From VRUE01 sp963824215 (GTDB lineage Bacteria > Actinomycetota > Thermoleophilia > Solirubrobacterales > 70-9): a stretch of DNA of 64,000 nt. Of this stretch, positions 54,345 through 64,000 are shown in pieces. Position 1 is the first letter of the stretch, and each line of letters opens with the position of its first letter. Under the pieces are notes generated by a model, which did no database searches, was not told the DNA's origin, and worked only from the letters and a program-made list of their open reading frames with translations. Both the position numbers and the translations under genes were made by a program. The stretch spans positions 1,054,001 through 1,118,000 of the forward strand of contig CAWGOE010000001.1 in NCBI GenBank assembly GCA_963824215.1, in the 5' to 3' direction.

Positions 54345-55589
54345 ATGGCGAGCGCAAGCACCTTCGCCTTCCGCGCGATGGACGTCGCCGGGGCCGCCAC
54401 CGCCGGCGAGCTCGAGGCCGACTCCAAGGCGCAGGTGACCGAGCAGCTGCGCCAGCGCGGCCTGATCGTCCTCGACGTCAGCGAGAAGAAAGCGCCGTTC
54501 GCGATCGAGGACCTGTTCAAACGGTTCCAGTCGGTCGACGTGCGCGAGCTCGCCGTCTTCTCTCGCCAGTTCGCCACCCTCGTCGCCTCGGGGATGCCGA
54601 TGCTGCGCACCCTGCACACGCTCGAGGAACAGACGCAGGACGAGAAGATCAAGGAGGCCGTGGCGGGCGTGCGCGCCGACGTTGAGGCCGGCAGCACGCT
54701 GGAGCAGGCGATGGAGCGCCACCCGGACGTCTTCGATCGCCTCTACCGGGCGATGGTCCGCTCGGGCGAGGAGTCGGGGCGGCTCGAGGACTCGCTCGAT
54801 CGGGTCGCCTACCAGGTGGAGAAAGCCGACGCGCTGAGGCGGCAGGTGAAATCGGCGATGATGTACCCGCTGCTGGTCTTCGGCTTCGCGGTGGTCGCGC
54901 TGGTCGCGATCGTCGCATTCGTTATCCCGGTCTTTGCTGGGATCTTCGAAGAACTGGCCGAAGAAAATCCCGAGGAAGGCGGTGGGCTGCCCTTGCCAAC
55001 GCAGCTCTGCGTTTCGGTCTCAGACGCGATCACGGGCTACTGGTTCATCCTCATCCCGATGCTGGTCGGACTCACCGTCGGCTTCTTCCAGTGGAAGAAG
55101 ACCGACCGCGGCAAGGAGATGTGGGACCGCTTCAAACTGAAGATCCCCTTCCAGATCGGCGACGTGATCCAGAAGGTGGCGTTGGCCCGCTGGTCACGCA
55201 CCTTCTCGGGCTCGGTCTCGGCCGGCGTGCCGATGCTGCAGTCGATCAAACTGACCGGCGAAACCGCGGGCAACGTCGTCATCGAGCAGGCGATGGAAGA
55301 CCTCTACGCGGCGGCCAAGCGCGGTGGCTCGCTGGCCGGGCCGATCGAGCGCAACCCGATCTTCCCGCCGATGGTCGGCCACATGGTTGCCGTCGGCGAG
55401 GAAACCGGTCAGCTGGAAAACATGCTCGGCAAAGTCGCCGACTTCTACGAGACCGAGGTCGACGCCAAGATCAAAGCGCTCACCTCGCTGATCGAGCCGC
55501 TGATGATCGTCTTCGTCGGCGGCATGGTCGGCTTCATCGTGATCGCGATGTACCTGCCGATCTTCAGCCTCTACGACAAGGTTCGCTGA
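54345..55589 (+). CDS. pilC: Type IV pilus inner-membrane platform protein PilC
   Basis: A 414-aa GspF-family protein. Two repeats of the cytoplasmic T2SSF domain are visible: VRELAVFSRQFATLVASGMP with VFDRLYRAMVRSGEESGRLE, and LARWSRTFSGSVSAGVPMLQ with PPMVGHMVAVGEETGQLENM. Three membrane helices include VFGFAVVALVAIVAFVIPVF and IVFVGGMVGFIVIAMYLPIF. It couples PilB/PilT motion to pilin polymerisation. It follows pilT by 3 bp. Confidence 0.93.
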   Translation: MASASTFAFRAMDVAGAATAGELEADSKAQVTEQLRQRGLIVLDVSEKKAPFAIEDLFKRFQSVDVRELAVFSRQFATLVASGMPMLRTLHTLEEQTQDEKIKEAVAGVRADVEAGSTLEQAMERHPDVFDRLYRAMVRSGEESGRLEDSLDRVAYQVEKADALRRQVKSAMMYPLLVFGFAVVALVAIVAFVIPVFAGIFEELAEENPEEGGGLPLPTQLCVSVSDAITGYWFILIPMLVGLTVGFFQWKKTDRGKEMWDRFKLKIPFQIGDVIQKVALARWSRTFSGSVSAGVPMLQSIKLTGETAGNVVIEQAMEDLYAAAKRGGSLAGPIERNPIFPPMVGHMVAVGEETGQLENMLGKVADFYETEVDAKIKALTSLIEPLMIVFVGGMVGFIVIAMYLPIFSLYDKVR

Positions 55590-55596
55590 CCACGGC

Positions 55597-56664
55597 ATGG
55601 CCGCTGAGAACGGCGGGACCGGACCCCTGGTTGGCTCGGCCTCCGGTCAGGAGGGGGTCCAGCGGGCGATCGCCGGCCTGCCCAGGCGACAGCGCGAAGC
55701 GCTCGAGCTGCTGGAGCGTGAGCGGCTTTCCTACGAGGAAATAGCGGCGAGGATGGGGACGAGTCACGGCTCGGTCGCCCAGCTGATCTCGCGGGCGCGG
55801 ATCAACCTCTACGACGAGCTGCGCGGCACGCCACTGGCCTCGGTCGCCGCGCCTTCTCCGGAGTGCGAGCGGTCGCTGCCGTTGATCGCGGCGCGCGAAG
55901 ACGGGCAGCTCGACCCAGCCTCCGACGGCGACGCGGCCTGGCTCGACGCTCATCTGGCCGGCTGCGATCGATGCAGGCCCGCCGTCGAGCAGATGGCGGA
56001 GGCCGCGGCCTCCTATCGCGCCTGTGCGGCGCCGGCCATTCGGCCTCCGGCGCCAAAGGGAACCAGGCCGCGACGGCGGAGGGTGGCGTTCGTGGCGACT
56101 TCCCTGGCCGTGGTGCTTCTCGCCGGGTTCGCAGCGGCGGCTTTAGTCGGAGGTGACGACGATCCGGCACCGGCCGATCCGGCCGGGCGGGTCACTGCTC
56201 CCGGAACGAGTGAGGGCGAGGGCTCCTCGCGGGCCAAGCTCGCCGATGCCGATGGAAGCAAGGGAGATGCAAGGAAGAAGAAATCCAAGCCGAGCGGGCG
56301 GGACTCGGAGGCCGCTGCCGGGCAAGGCGCCGCTGCTGAGCCCACCGCGGGGGAAGCTGCTCCGACCTCGGTGACCGATCTGGGGCCACCAGCCGCAGGC
56401 GGCGGCGTCCCGAGCGAGCACACGCCCGGCCCGAACCCGTCTTCCGGCAAGGCGGCGGTCAACCCGCCCAAGCAGGTCTCCACCCCGAAGCACAGCTCCA
56501 AGCCGAAGCCCGCGCCCACCTCCATCCAGGCGACCCAGCCCACCCCCGAGCCGTCGCCCGCTGTGCCCTCACCCGAAGCTTCCCCTCCCGCTGAAGAAGC
56601 GCCCGGCAAGCCGGGCCGCAGCGGAGAAGCACCCGGCAAACCTGCCGACCGCCCGCCACGATAG
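55597..56664 (+). CDS. Sigma-region-4 / zinc-finger / transmembrane fusion protein
   Basis: A 355-aa protein of mixed design. Residues about 18-75 are a sigma-70 region 4 helix-turn-helix (GLPRRQREALELLERERLSY then EEIAARMGTSHGSVAQLISR). Region 2, needed to bind the -10, is absent. Residues about 88-130 contain an anti-sigma-type zinc motif (CERSLPLI... then HLAGCDRCRPAVEQM, i.e. HxxxCxxC). One membrane helix (VAFVATSLAVVLLAGFAAAA) follows at about 168, then a 165-residue Pro/Ser/Lys/Ala-rich outer tail. It follows pilC by 7 bp. It could be a membrane-tethered regulator or anti-sigma; role unproven. Confidence 0.75.
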   Translation: MAAENGGTGPLVGSASGQEGVQRAIAGLPRRQREALELLERERLSYEEIAARMGTSHGSVAQLISRARINLYDELRGTPLASVAAPSPECERSLPLIAAREDGQLDPASDGDAAWLDAHLAGCDRCRPAVEQMAEAAASYRACAAPAIRPPAPKGTRPRRRRVAFVATSLAVVLLAGFAAAALVGGDDDPAPADPAGRVTAPGTSEGEGSSRAKLADADGSKGDARKKKSKPSGRDSEAAAGQGAAAEPTAGEAAPTSVTDLGPPAAGGGVPSEHTPGPNPSSGKAAVNPPKQVSTPKHSSKPKPAPTSIQATQPTPEPSPAVPSPEASPPAEEAPGKPGRSGEAPGKPADRPPR

Positions 56665-56760
56665 CCGCGAGACCGACTTTTTGGGAGATGAAGCCCAAAT
56701 TTCGGGGATTTAGGGATTTTCGTGGTGGTCGATTAGGGGTCTGTGATGAATCTGCCAGTG

Positions 56761-56848
56761 CTTCGGTGCAAAAGGCAAACCCGCCGTGAGGCGGGGGCGC
56801 AAAGCTTGCGGGGCTCCCATGCGGGAGCCGGCCGGGCTACCACCGGGG
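56761..56848 (+). ncRNA. Cyclic-di-GMP class I riboswitch (GEMM-I)
   Basis: P1 is formed by CTTCGGTG (56761-56768) with CACCGGGG (56841-56848). Conserved joining segment GCAAAAGGCAAACC follows, then P2 (56780-56785 with 56790-56795) closed by a GTGA tetraloop. The hallmark GGGCGCAAAGC comes next, then P3 (GGCTCCC 56812-56818 with 56823-56829), and the 3' conserved CCGGGCTACC. This order is the GEMM-I aptamer. It lies 70 bp before the pilA start, with AGGAGG in between, so c-di-GMP would control pilin expression. No clear terminator stem follows, which hints at translational control. Confidence 0.9.
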
Positions 56849-56918
56849 TCGACAGACACCACGTGGCTTCAAGCGACGGGGCTCTGGCGCAAACGATTAG
56901 GACCATAGGAGGTCACTA

Positions 56919-57395
<477 letters not shown>

Positions 57396-57438
57396 AGCCA
57401 GTAGCTATGTGTGGCTGATCTGATCGGCCACACCTTCG

Positions 57439-57474
57439 AAAAGGGCGGGTCCCCCGGGGCCCGCCCTTTTCTTT
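57439..57474 (+). terminator. Rho-independent terminator of pilA
   Basis: 11-bp stem AAAAGGGCGGG (57439-57449) with 57460-57470, GC-rich loop, followed by TTTTCTTT. It separates pilA from the minor-pilin genes. Confidence 0.92.
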
Positions 57475-57590
57475 ACCCATTTTTGGCCTAGACGTTTGGC
57501 CGATACGTCCATGGATTCGTGCCCGAGTCGGGGTATCTGCCCTAATCGGTTCAAGCCGAAGCCCGATCTGCTCGATCTAGGAATGAACGC

Positions 57591-59014
57591 ATGGCTCTCC
57601 CCGCTCGATTCTTCGCCGTAATCCGGTTCGCTCTGCGAGGCGATCTCGGCAGCTTTCGTCGCCGACTCGCTTCCGAGCAGGGCTTCGCCGTGCCGACGGT
57701 TCTCTTGATGACCGTCGCCGCAATGGGCATCGCCAGCGTCGGCATCATGACCTCGATCCAGGGCCAGAGCGGGACCGTGCGCGACCAGGGTGGCAAGACG
57801 GCCATCGCCGTCGCCGAGTCGGGTGTCGACCAGGCGCTTCTCCACTACAACCGCGGGGTTTCGCCTTGTACCCCCGTCGTGGCGGGGGGATGGTGCGGTC
57901 CGGTCACGGGCATGTCGGTCAACGGCGGCGCCGTCTCCTACTGGACGCGGTTGGGCAGCGGTGAGGAGTGCGAGGTCGGCAACGAAATCGAGTGCGTCGA
58001 GATCGTCTCGGTGGGCACCGTCAACGGAGTGACGAGGCGGGTCGACGTGATGGCCTCCACGGTGCCGACTGAGGAGTCGGGCGGACCGGGGCCGTTTGCC
58101 AGCGCGGGGGTCCTCTCCCAGGAAACGATGATCCTCGACTCCAACGCGGTCATCCACACGGGCGCGGCGACCAATGGCGATATCGAACTCAAAAGCAATG
58201 CCAAGCAATGCGGTCCAGCGAGCGTAGGCATCGGGAAAAAATTGAACCCGAGCGCCAACGCCGGCTACTACACGGACGCCCTCTGCAAAACCAAAGCGAG
58301 CTCCTACGCACAGCAGGAGCTGACCCTGCCGCCAGTCAGCCAGGGAGACGCCGCAACCAACAACGACAACGGACGCTTCTTCGCGCAGGACCTGATCAGT
58401 GGCGAGCCGTCAAACGTGTGCTGGAACGGATTCACGGCCGCGGGAAAAAGCTCTAAAGCCTGCGGCGCGCGAGAGCTGCGCATCGATAGCAACACGACGC
58501 TCACCTTGACCGGCTCGGTCTACAGCTTCTGCAAGCTGACCCTGCGCAGCAACACCTCTATCTACGTCGCCAGTCCGAGCGTGACCATTTACTTCGATTC
58601 GCCTGAAGAGTGCGGATACACCTCCCCGTCCACTCAGCTGGACATGGACTCGAACACGCGGATTACCTCCGCCGAGGAAACTCAGCCGCCGTCGCGCTCC
58701 TCTTCGTAGGGTCGGACACTCTTCAGACCAAAGTTCAGCTCGACAGCAATACCACCGTCAACGAAACCTGCGTTCAGAACTTCGTCATCTACGCACCGCG
58801 CACCGATGTGACCTTTGACAGCAACACGAAGTTCTGCGGGGCGGTTGCCGGCAAGACCGTCCACCTCAACTCGAATGCCGAAATCCGGTCGGCGAGCAAA
58901 TCAAGCACCTTCACCTTGCCGGGCGTCGAGATCCCGGAACGCGCGCACTACACGCCCTACCGCTTCGTCGAATGCTCGACGCTGGTGGCGAGCGTGCCAG
59001 ACGAAGGCTGCTGA
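57591..59014 (+). pseudogene. PilX-like prepilin-type protein, frameshifted as sequenced
   Basis: The N-terminus has a prepilin-like stretch EQGFAVPTVLLMTVAAMGIA without Glu5, as in PilX proteins, then KTAIAVAESGVDQALLHYN. The body repeats short SNT/SNA elements (LDSNAVIHTGAATNG, IDSNTTLTLTGSVYSFCKL, QLDSNTTVNETC), a beta-helix-like surface domain. The first frame ends at 58709; the sense continues in another frame from about 58680 to 59014. One missing G near 58672 would restore a protein of about 474 residues. Sequencing error is the likelier cause. Confidence 0.75.
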
Positions 59015-59020
59015 GGCCCG

Positions 59021-59591
59021 ATGCTGAGGGCGCGGAAAGCGGCAGCAGCACTCCGCCGCGGGGAGGATGGCCTGACCCTGATCGAGCTGCTCGTTGCCGC
59101 TGCAGTCGGCTTGGTAGTGGTCGGCGGCGCGCTGACCATGTTCATGGGGGCAATCCGCAGCGAGCCGCGCACCGCCTCAAAGGTTGCGGCGATCCAGCAG
59201 GCGCGGACGACGGTCGACCGGATCACTCGGGAGCTGCGCCAGGGCCTGGAAACGTTGACGACGCCGTCGGAGACCGAACTCTCGATCGTTACCTATGTCA
59301 AGGCGGCCATCTGCGGGGGCGCGGCGGCGAACGCCTCGATACCCTGCCGCGTCACCTACAAATGCAAGACCGGCGCATGACTGCGACGTCGCCCAGCCGG
59401 ACGGCAGCTCGCCGGCGCCGCTGAACAGGTCGTGAGCGGCCTTCACCAGTGCGACGTCTTCAGCTACTGCCGAGCCTGTGAATCCGACTACGTCGGCGTT
59501 AAGTTTGCTTTCGCCGCGGGTGGCGGGCCGGTCGTGGTCGACGGCGTGGCGTTGCGCAACGGGGTCGTGATCCGGGCGAGGAATCGGCTGA
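59021..59591 (+). pseudogene. PilW-like minor prepilin, frameshifted as sequenced
   Basis: Begins MLRARKAAAALRRGEDG, then LTLIELLVAAAVGLVVVGGA, a class IV prepilin N-terminus with Glu5. An assembly helix VAAIQQARTTVDRITREL follows. The frame stops at 59380, but related sequence continues in other frames (CDVAQPDGSSPAPL, then VVSGLHQCDVFSYC and YVGVKFAFAAGGGPVVVDG) to about 59591. At least two indels are needed to join it. It would be a minor pilin of the priming complex. Confidence 0.7.
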
Positions 59592-59612
59592 GGCGACCGC
59601 AAGGGAGCAGGA

Positions 59613-60893
59613 ATGACGGTCGTCGAGGTGATGGTCGCCGGCATGATCCTCGTCGCCGGTGGCCTTGGGGTCCTCGGCATGGTCGACACGGCAAGCCGCA
59701 ACACTTTCGGGCCGAGCAGAGCCAGATCCTCAAGACTCCTGCAGCAGGAAATCGAGAAACTCCGTCAGGTTCCCTACGAGGAGCCGGCCCTGACCTCGCT
59801 GCCCGCCCAGACCGCGGACCCCGCCAACCCCAACTCGCGCGTCGCCAGCTCCGCTCTTCTACACCGGGCGCAACAGCACCGGCTTGAGGCGGACGAGCGC
59901 TGGCGGATCGGTCGACCCCGGGCCGGACCGTTCCAGGTAGACGATGTGAAAGGCACGGTCTCTCGCTACGTCGTCTGGGACAATTGCCCCTCAGCGCTCT
60001 GCGCCGATGGAGGCACCTCAAGCGCGCGGTCGTCGTCGTCCGGCTAGACCAGACGGCTCCGGCGGCACCCGCCGGTACCAGGAAATCCAGAGCCAGTTCG
60101 TCGATCCCGAAGTGGAACGCGGAGATCCCGGAGCGGACCCGGCGTGGCACGACGACGTCGTGGACGCTGTGGCTGACCGATACGCCCTGCAACGCGGCGG
60201 AACCGCACCCGCCGGCGGAAAGACGCGGGGGCGACCACCGAGCCACAACACCCGCGGGACTGCGCAAGCGGTCTGACAGACGGAAACGTGCCCGGCGCGC
60301 CGGACCTGCTCTGGCCGGAGCGCCGCCGTAAGAAGAAGTCCCGAATACGACTATGCGACCGACGTCGAGCCCCAGACCGGGCATCGACAAAGGCCTGCAG
60401 CTCTTGCCGGGAGGGATTGCGGACGATGCCGCGCCGACCTTGGCGGTTCGCGACCGAGGCCGACCCGACGAAGTTCCAAAAGATCCATCGCTGGCTCTCG
60501 CCGCCGGTCCGCACGAAGGACCTGGCCCTGACCGGGGACGGCACCCTCAGCCTCTGGACGCGGATCGATCGAAGGCGTCCACCCGGCGGATCTGCATCTG
60601 GATCTTCTGCGCCAGGGCAGACGGACACTGCCCTCACTCGGCCCTCCACAAGCCTGCCTTACGCCACTACGCGCACGTCCTGGCCGAGCACGGGATGGAT
60701 CGAGATCACGGTGCCGCTGACTTCGATTCTGCCAGGGTGGCGCTCTCGCTGCCCCGGGGAACGCGGCTCGGCCTCGCCCTCAGCGTCGAGGACGACACGG
60801 GGGGCGCCCTCCAGATCGGCTACGACGCGCCGACCTTCGACAGCCGTATCCGGCTGGCGACGACCGGCAGCGCTGCCCGGCCCCTGGCCGTAG
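59613..60893 (+). pseudogene. PilV-like minor prepilin, many frameshifts
   Basis: Starts MTVVEVMVAGMILVAGGLGV, a prepilin helix that lacks the usual leader before Met, with AAGGGAG upstream. Then LLQQEIEKLRQVPYEEPALT. The sense then moves between all three frames: KGTVSRYVVWDNCPSAL, YQEIQSQFVDPEVE, EADPTKFQKIHRWLSPP, and a jelly-roll-like end VALSLPRGTRLGLALSVEDD. At least five indels separate these pieces. The boundaries are approximate; a second short gene within this span cannot be excluded. Confidence 0.6.
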
Positions 60894-60935
60894 CGGCCGC
60901 GCCGCCGCCTCGTGCGAAGCTCAACGGCCAATCAA

Positions 60936-61687
60936 GTGGCCAGGCGGCGATCTTCCTCTTCCCGGCCGGCCTGCTGTTCGGCAGCTTCCTCACCGTCGTC
61001 GCCCACCGGGTGCCGCGCGGAGAATCGGTCGTCGGCGGGCGCTCGCACTGTCCCGCCTGCGGCGCCCAGATCGCCGCCTACGACAACGTCCCGGTCGTCT
61101 CCTGGCTGTTGCTGCGAGGCCGGGCCCGTTGCTGCGGCGCGCCGATCTCGGCTCGCTACCCGCTGACCGAGCTGGCGCCGGGGCGCTCTACGCGGCGACC
61201 GCGCTCGTTCTCTGGGACGACGCCGCGGAGCTGGCGCTCGGCCTCGTCTTCGTCACGATGCTGCTGGCGATCACGCTGACCGACCTCGAGCGGCGGATCA
61301 TCCCCAACAAGATCCTGCTCGCGGGCGCGGTCGCTCGCGGTAGCGATCGTCGCCGTCACCGATCCGGGCAGCCTGCCGGAGCGGGCGATCGCCGCTGCCG
61401 CCGCGGGCGGGCTGCTCCTCGCTGCGGCGCTCGCCTACCCCCGCGGGATGGGCCTGGGCGACGTCAAGCTGGCGGCGACGATGGGGCTGTTCTTGGGCCG
61501 CGACGTGGCGCCGGCAATCCTCGTCGCGCTGCTCGCGGGTTCGCTGGTCGGCCTGGCGATGATCGCCCGCCACGGGGCCGCGGCGCGCAAGCAGGCGATT
61601 CCGTTCGGGCCCTTTCTTGCTCTCGGTGGCGTGGTCGGCCTGCTTGCCGGCGAGGAGCTGATCGACTGGTACCTGGGCACGTTCTGA
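60936..61687 (+). pseudogene. pilD: Prepilin peptidase PilD, frameshifted as sequenced
   Basis: The pieces form a type IV prepilin peptidase (A24 aspartic protease and N-methylase). The N-terminal membrane helix is FPAGLLFGSFLTVVAHRVP. The Cys domain HCPACGAQIAAYDNVPVVSW to CCGAPISARYPLTEL follows. The first catalytic Asp is in TLTDLERRIIPNKI, the second in GMGLGDVKLAATMG. Frame changes are needed near 61180 and 61330, and one near the presumed GTG start. It would process PilA and the minor pilins. Confidence 0.78.
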
Positions 61688-61780
61688 ACGCCGCCTGGTC
61701 GTGCCTCTCGTAGGTCCGTCCAGGTTCTCCCATAAATGAGTAGTTGCAGGGCGAAAGGTTTGCCGCCTTTCTGTCGATTC

Positions 61781-62894
61781 ATGGGAGGCGTGCCCTCCTT
61801 CACCCTGACCAAGAAGAAGACCGGCCCCGTCGTCGGCCTCGACATCGAGGCCGGCAGCATCGCCGCGACCGAGGTCGAGGCCAACGGGTCTCTGCAGGTG
61901 ACGCGCCTCGGCGATCGGCACCGCTGGAGCCGGCGCCTTCCACGAGGGCGAGGTGCTCGACGCGGACCGCCTCGCGGCCGCCCTGAAGTCGCTCTTCGCC
62001 GAGCACAAGCTGTCGAAGCGCGTGCGGCTCGGGATCGGCAACCAGCGAGTCGTCGTCCGCACGGTGCGGCTGCCGGCGATCGAGGACCCGAAGGAGATGG
62101 AGGCGGCGGTCCGCTTCCAGGCCCAGGAGCAGATGCCGATGCCGCTCGACCAGGCGGTGCTCGAGCACCAGGTCGTCGGCGGCGTCCGGCCGAGGAGGGC
62201 GGCCTCGCCCAGGTCGACGTGGTCGTCGTCGCCGCCCGCCGCGACATGGTCGCTTCCTTCCTCGAGCCGATCCGTCGCGCCGGCCTCGAGCCGGTCGGCG
62301 TCGACCTCTCCGCCTTCGGGATGATCCGCGCGCTGGCCGGCGGCGAAGTTCAAGGCGACGACGCGCCGCCGACCGGAAGAGCCGCTACGGTCGACCGCCC
62401 GCAGGGCGCGGTCCTCTACTGCAACCTCGGCGACGTCACCAACCTCGCGGTGGCGCGCGGCAGGGCCTGCCTCTTCACCCGCGTCTCCCTGTGCGGCCTG
62501 GAGGCGATCTCGGCCCGGCTCGCCGGCGCCCGCGGCCTCGCCCCGAGCACACCGCCCAGTGGCTCACCCACGTCGGCCTGGAGAGCCGCCGTCGAGGAGA
62601 TCGAGGGTGACCCCGAGACCGTCGCCGAGGCGCGCCGCGCCCTGGAGGAGGGCGTCGCCGCGCTGGTCGACGAGCTGCGCCTCTCGCTCGACTACTACGG
62701 CGCCCAGGAGGGGGCGCTGCCGGTCGAGCGGATCGTCCTCTGCGGCCCCGGCAGCGCGATCCCCGGGCTGGCGGCCCGGATGGAAGCGGCTCGGCCTGCC
62801 GATCTCCGTCTCTCGCCCGCCTGCGCTCGCCGGCTTCGACGAGCGCGCCGCGGCGCGGCTGACCCTTCCCTACGGCCTCGCGCTGGAGGACTGA
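61781..62894 (+). pseudogene. pilM: Pilus assembly protein PilM, frameshifted as sequenced
   Basis: An actin-like ATPase that bridges the cytoplasmic and membrane parts of the pilus. It begins MGGVPSFTLTKKKTGPVVGL, DIEAGSIAATEVE (phosphate-1 loop). Continuing pieces include VRLGIGNQRVVVRTVRLPAI, MEAAVRFQAQEQMPMPLDQA, LAQVDVVVVAARRDMV, AVLYCNLGDVTNLAVARGRA and LPVERIVLCGPGSAIPGL, ending LPYGLALED. Frame changes occur near 61915, 62190, 62540 and 62790. The 90 bases before it show TAAA and an AAAGG/CCTTT hairpin but no firm promoter. Confidence 0.78.
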
Positions 62895-62897
62895 GCG

Positions 62898-63669
62898 ATG
62901 CGCCCCGTCAACCTGATCCCACCCGAGGAGCGCCGCGGCGAGCACGCGCCGCTGCGCACCGGCCCGCTTGCCTACGTCCTCGCTCGGCGCTCTGGTCGCT
63001 GCTCCTCGCCGGCGTCACCGCGCTGGTCCTGACCGGCAACCAGATCGCCGAGCGCGAAGACGAGATCGCGAAGCTGGAAGCGCGAAGACGCCGCCGCGCG
63101 GCCAAGGCCGCAGCGCCTCGCCGCCTACACCCAGTTCCGCAACCTGAGCGAACAGCGGGTGGCGACGGTCAGCGAGCCTCGCCGACAGCCGCTTCGACTG
63201 GGAGCGGGTGATGCGCGAACTGGCGCTGTCCTGCCCGCCGACGTCTGGCTGGTCAGCCTCACGCGAGCGCCGTCGCGGCGCAACCAAGGCGGCGGGAGCG
63301 GCGGCTCGGGCCTGCGCGGCTCGGCGCTGGGGCCGGCCCTCGAACTGAGCGGCTGCGCCGCCGGGCAGGAGGCCGTGGCCGGCTTCGTCACCGCGCTGAA
63401 GGACATCGACGGCGTGACCCGGGTCGGCGTGCAGTCCTCTGAGCTCGCCGACAGAAGCGGCGCCGGTCGGCAGGGGGGCGACGGCGGCTCGGGGGCGGCG
63501 ACGACTGCCGCACCCGCAGCTTCATCGCCAAGTTCGAGATCGTCGTCGCCTTCGACGCGGCGCCGGTGCCGGCTGCACCGCGGAAGCCGAAGCGGCGCCG
63601 TCGCCGGTCGAAACGACCGAAGCGCCAGCGGAAAGCCGAAAGCTCGAGCGAAGGCCGGAAGGCGGCTGA
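62898..63669 (+). pseudogene. pilN: Pilus assembly protein PilN, frameshifted as sequenced
   Basis: Begins MRPVNLIPPEERRGEHAPLR, the hallmark PilN N-terminus that binds PilM. A membrane helix follows in another frame (LLLAGVTALVLTGNQIAERE). The periplasm-side part includes FRNLSEQRVATV, PADVWLVSLT, LELSGCAAGQEAVAGFVTAL and DIDGVTRVGVQSSELADR. Several indels break it. ATG is 4 bp after pilM. The end is set at the stop just before the pilO ATG and is approximate. Confidence 0.72.
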
Positions 63670-63670
63670 G

Positions 63671-64000
63671 ATGAAGCTGAATGAACTCCACCAACCGGAC
63701 GATCGTCGGCGATGCTCGCCGCTCGCCGTGCTGGCGATGGCCTTCTGGATGATGCTGCTCAGCCCCAAGCGCGACGAAGCGAAGAAACTGGGGGCAGGTG
63801 GAGCAGCTGAAGTCCTCGCTGGCCCAGCACGAAGCCGAAGTGGCGAGGCCGAAGAGGCCCGGGAGCAGTTCCCGATCGAATACCAGCAGCCTGGTCGTGC
63901 TCGGCAAGGCAGTGCCCGGCGACGACGACATCGCCTCGCTGCTCGTGCAGCTGAACCGGATCGCCGGCGGCGCCGGCGGGACGTTCCGCAACATCTCAGC
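63671..64000 (+). pseudogene. pilO: Pilus assembly protein PilO, partial and frameshifted
   Basis: Begins MKLNELHQPD, then a membrane helix in another frame (LAVLAMAFWMMLLSPKRDEA), a coiled-coil start (VEQLKSSLAQHEAEV), FPIEYQQ and the typical end-of-window stretch VPGDDDIASLLVQLNRIAGG. This is the PilO order. It is cut by the window edge and contains at least three indels. Confidence 0.7.

Noticed and set aside
51255..54722. Minus-strand frames of 527 and 616 aa across pilB, pilT and pilC
   Set aside because: High-GC codon bias makes long antisense frames; the plus strand carries complete pilus proteins with all motifs.
57499..57506. Second WhiG-like -10 (GCCGATAC) before the pilX-like gene
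   Set aside because: No TAAA-like element lies 15-16 nt upstream and it directly follows the pilA terminator; too weak to list as a promoter.

Overview
The window reads as chromosomal DNA of a high-GC actinobacterium, most likely class Thermoleophilia (Solirubrobacterales-like). The grounds are: a primary sigma factor of actinobacterial type; many GTG/TTG starts; secreted collagen-like and NHL/beta-propeller proteins of a style common in Solirubrobacterales; HxlR-type winged-helix proteins fused to an SCP2-like domain; and a Gram-positive type IV pilus (T4P) locus. The taxonomic call is inference; no rRNA or tRNA gene was recognised.

Layout. 0.1-3.9 kb: a tightly coupled sulfate ABC importer operon (cysP-cysT-cysW-cysA), closed by two hairpins. 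4-10.6 kb: PhoD-like phosphatase, a DUF4389 membrane protein, two toxin-antitoxin-like pairs with a Cys-rich mini-protein between them, and a VWA/MoxR chaperone pair. 10.6-19 kb: housekeeping and unknown genes (lipoprotein, CaCA exchanger, HD hydrolase, methyltransferase, a first pilT, cupin, RecD2 helicase, TVP38 protein). 19-27 kb: secreted S8/S53-like protease, cold-shock protein, TypA, acyl-CoA dehydrogenase, peroxiredoxin.

27.2-44.4 kb is an accessory, visibly more A/T-rich island. It holds a decayed IS1182-like element next to a shredded methyltransferase copy, several secreted proteins (lipoprotein, collagen-like, NHL/beta-propeller, repeat protein), and two almost identical IS21-family insertions in opposite orientation. 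Each IS21 copy has its own 5-bp target duplication. One copy cleanly splits a gene whose intact paralogue lies beside the other copy. A 661-bp inverted copy of the middle of the large NHL gene lies left of the first IS21.

44.6-50.6 kb: primary sigma factor, YihY/BrkB membrane protein, a secreted protein, and three tandem paralogous HxlR-SCP2 proteins. 50.7-64 kb: the main T4P locus (thioredoxin-like membrane protein, pilB, pilT, pilC, a sigma-region-4/zinc-finger/TM fusion, pilA, pilX/W/V-like prepilins, pilD, pilM, pilN, pilO). A convincing class-I cyclic-di-GMP (GEMM-I) riboswitch sits directly upstream of pilA. The separate pilT at 14.6 kb has a WhiG/sigma-28-like promoter overlapping its start. 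Together these suggest that pilus production is tied to c-di-GMP at two levels. From about 58.67 kb to the end nearly every gene is broken by one-base indels, which looks like a sequence-quality problem rather than biology until shown otherwise.
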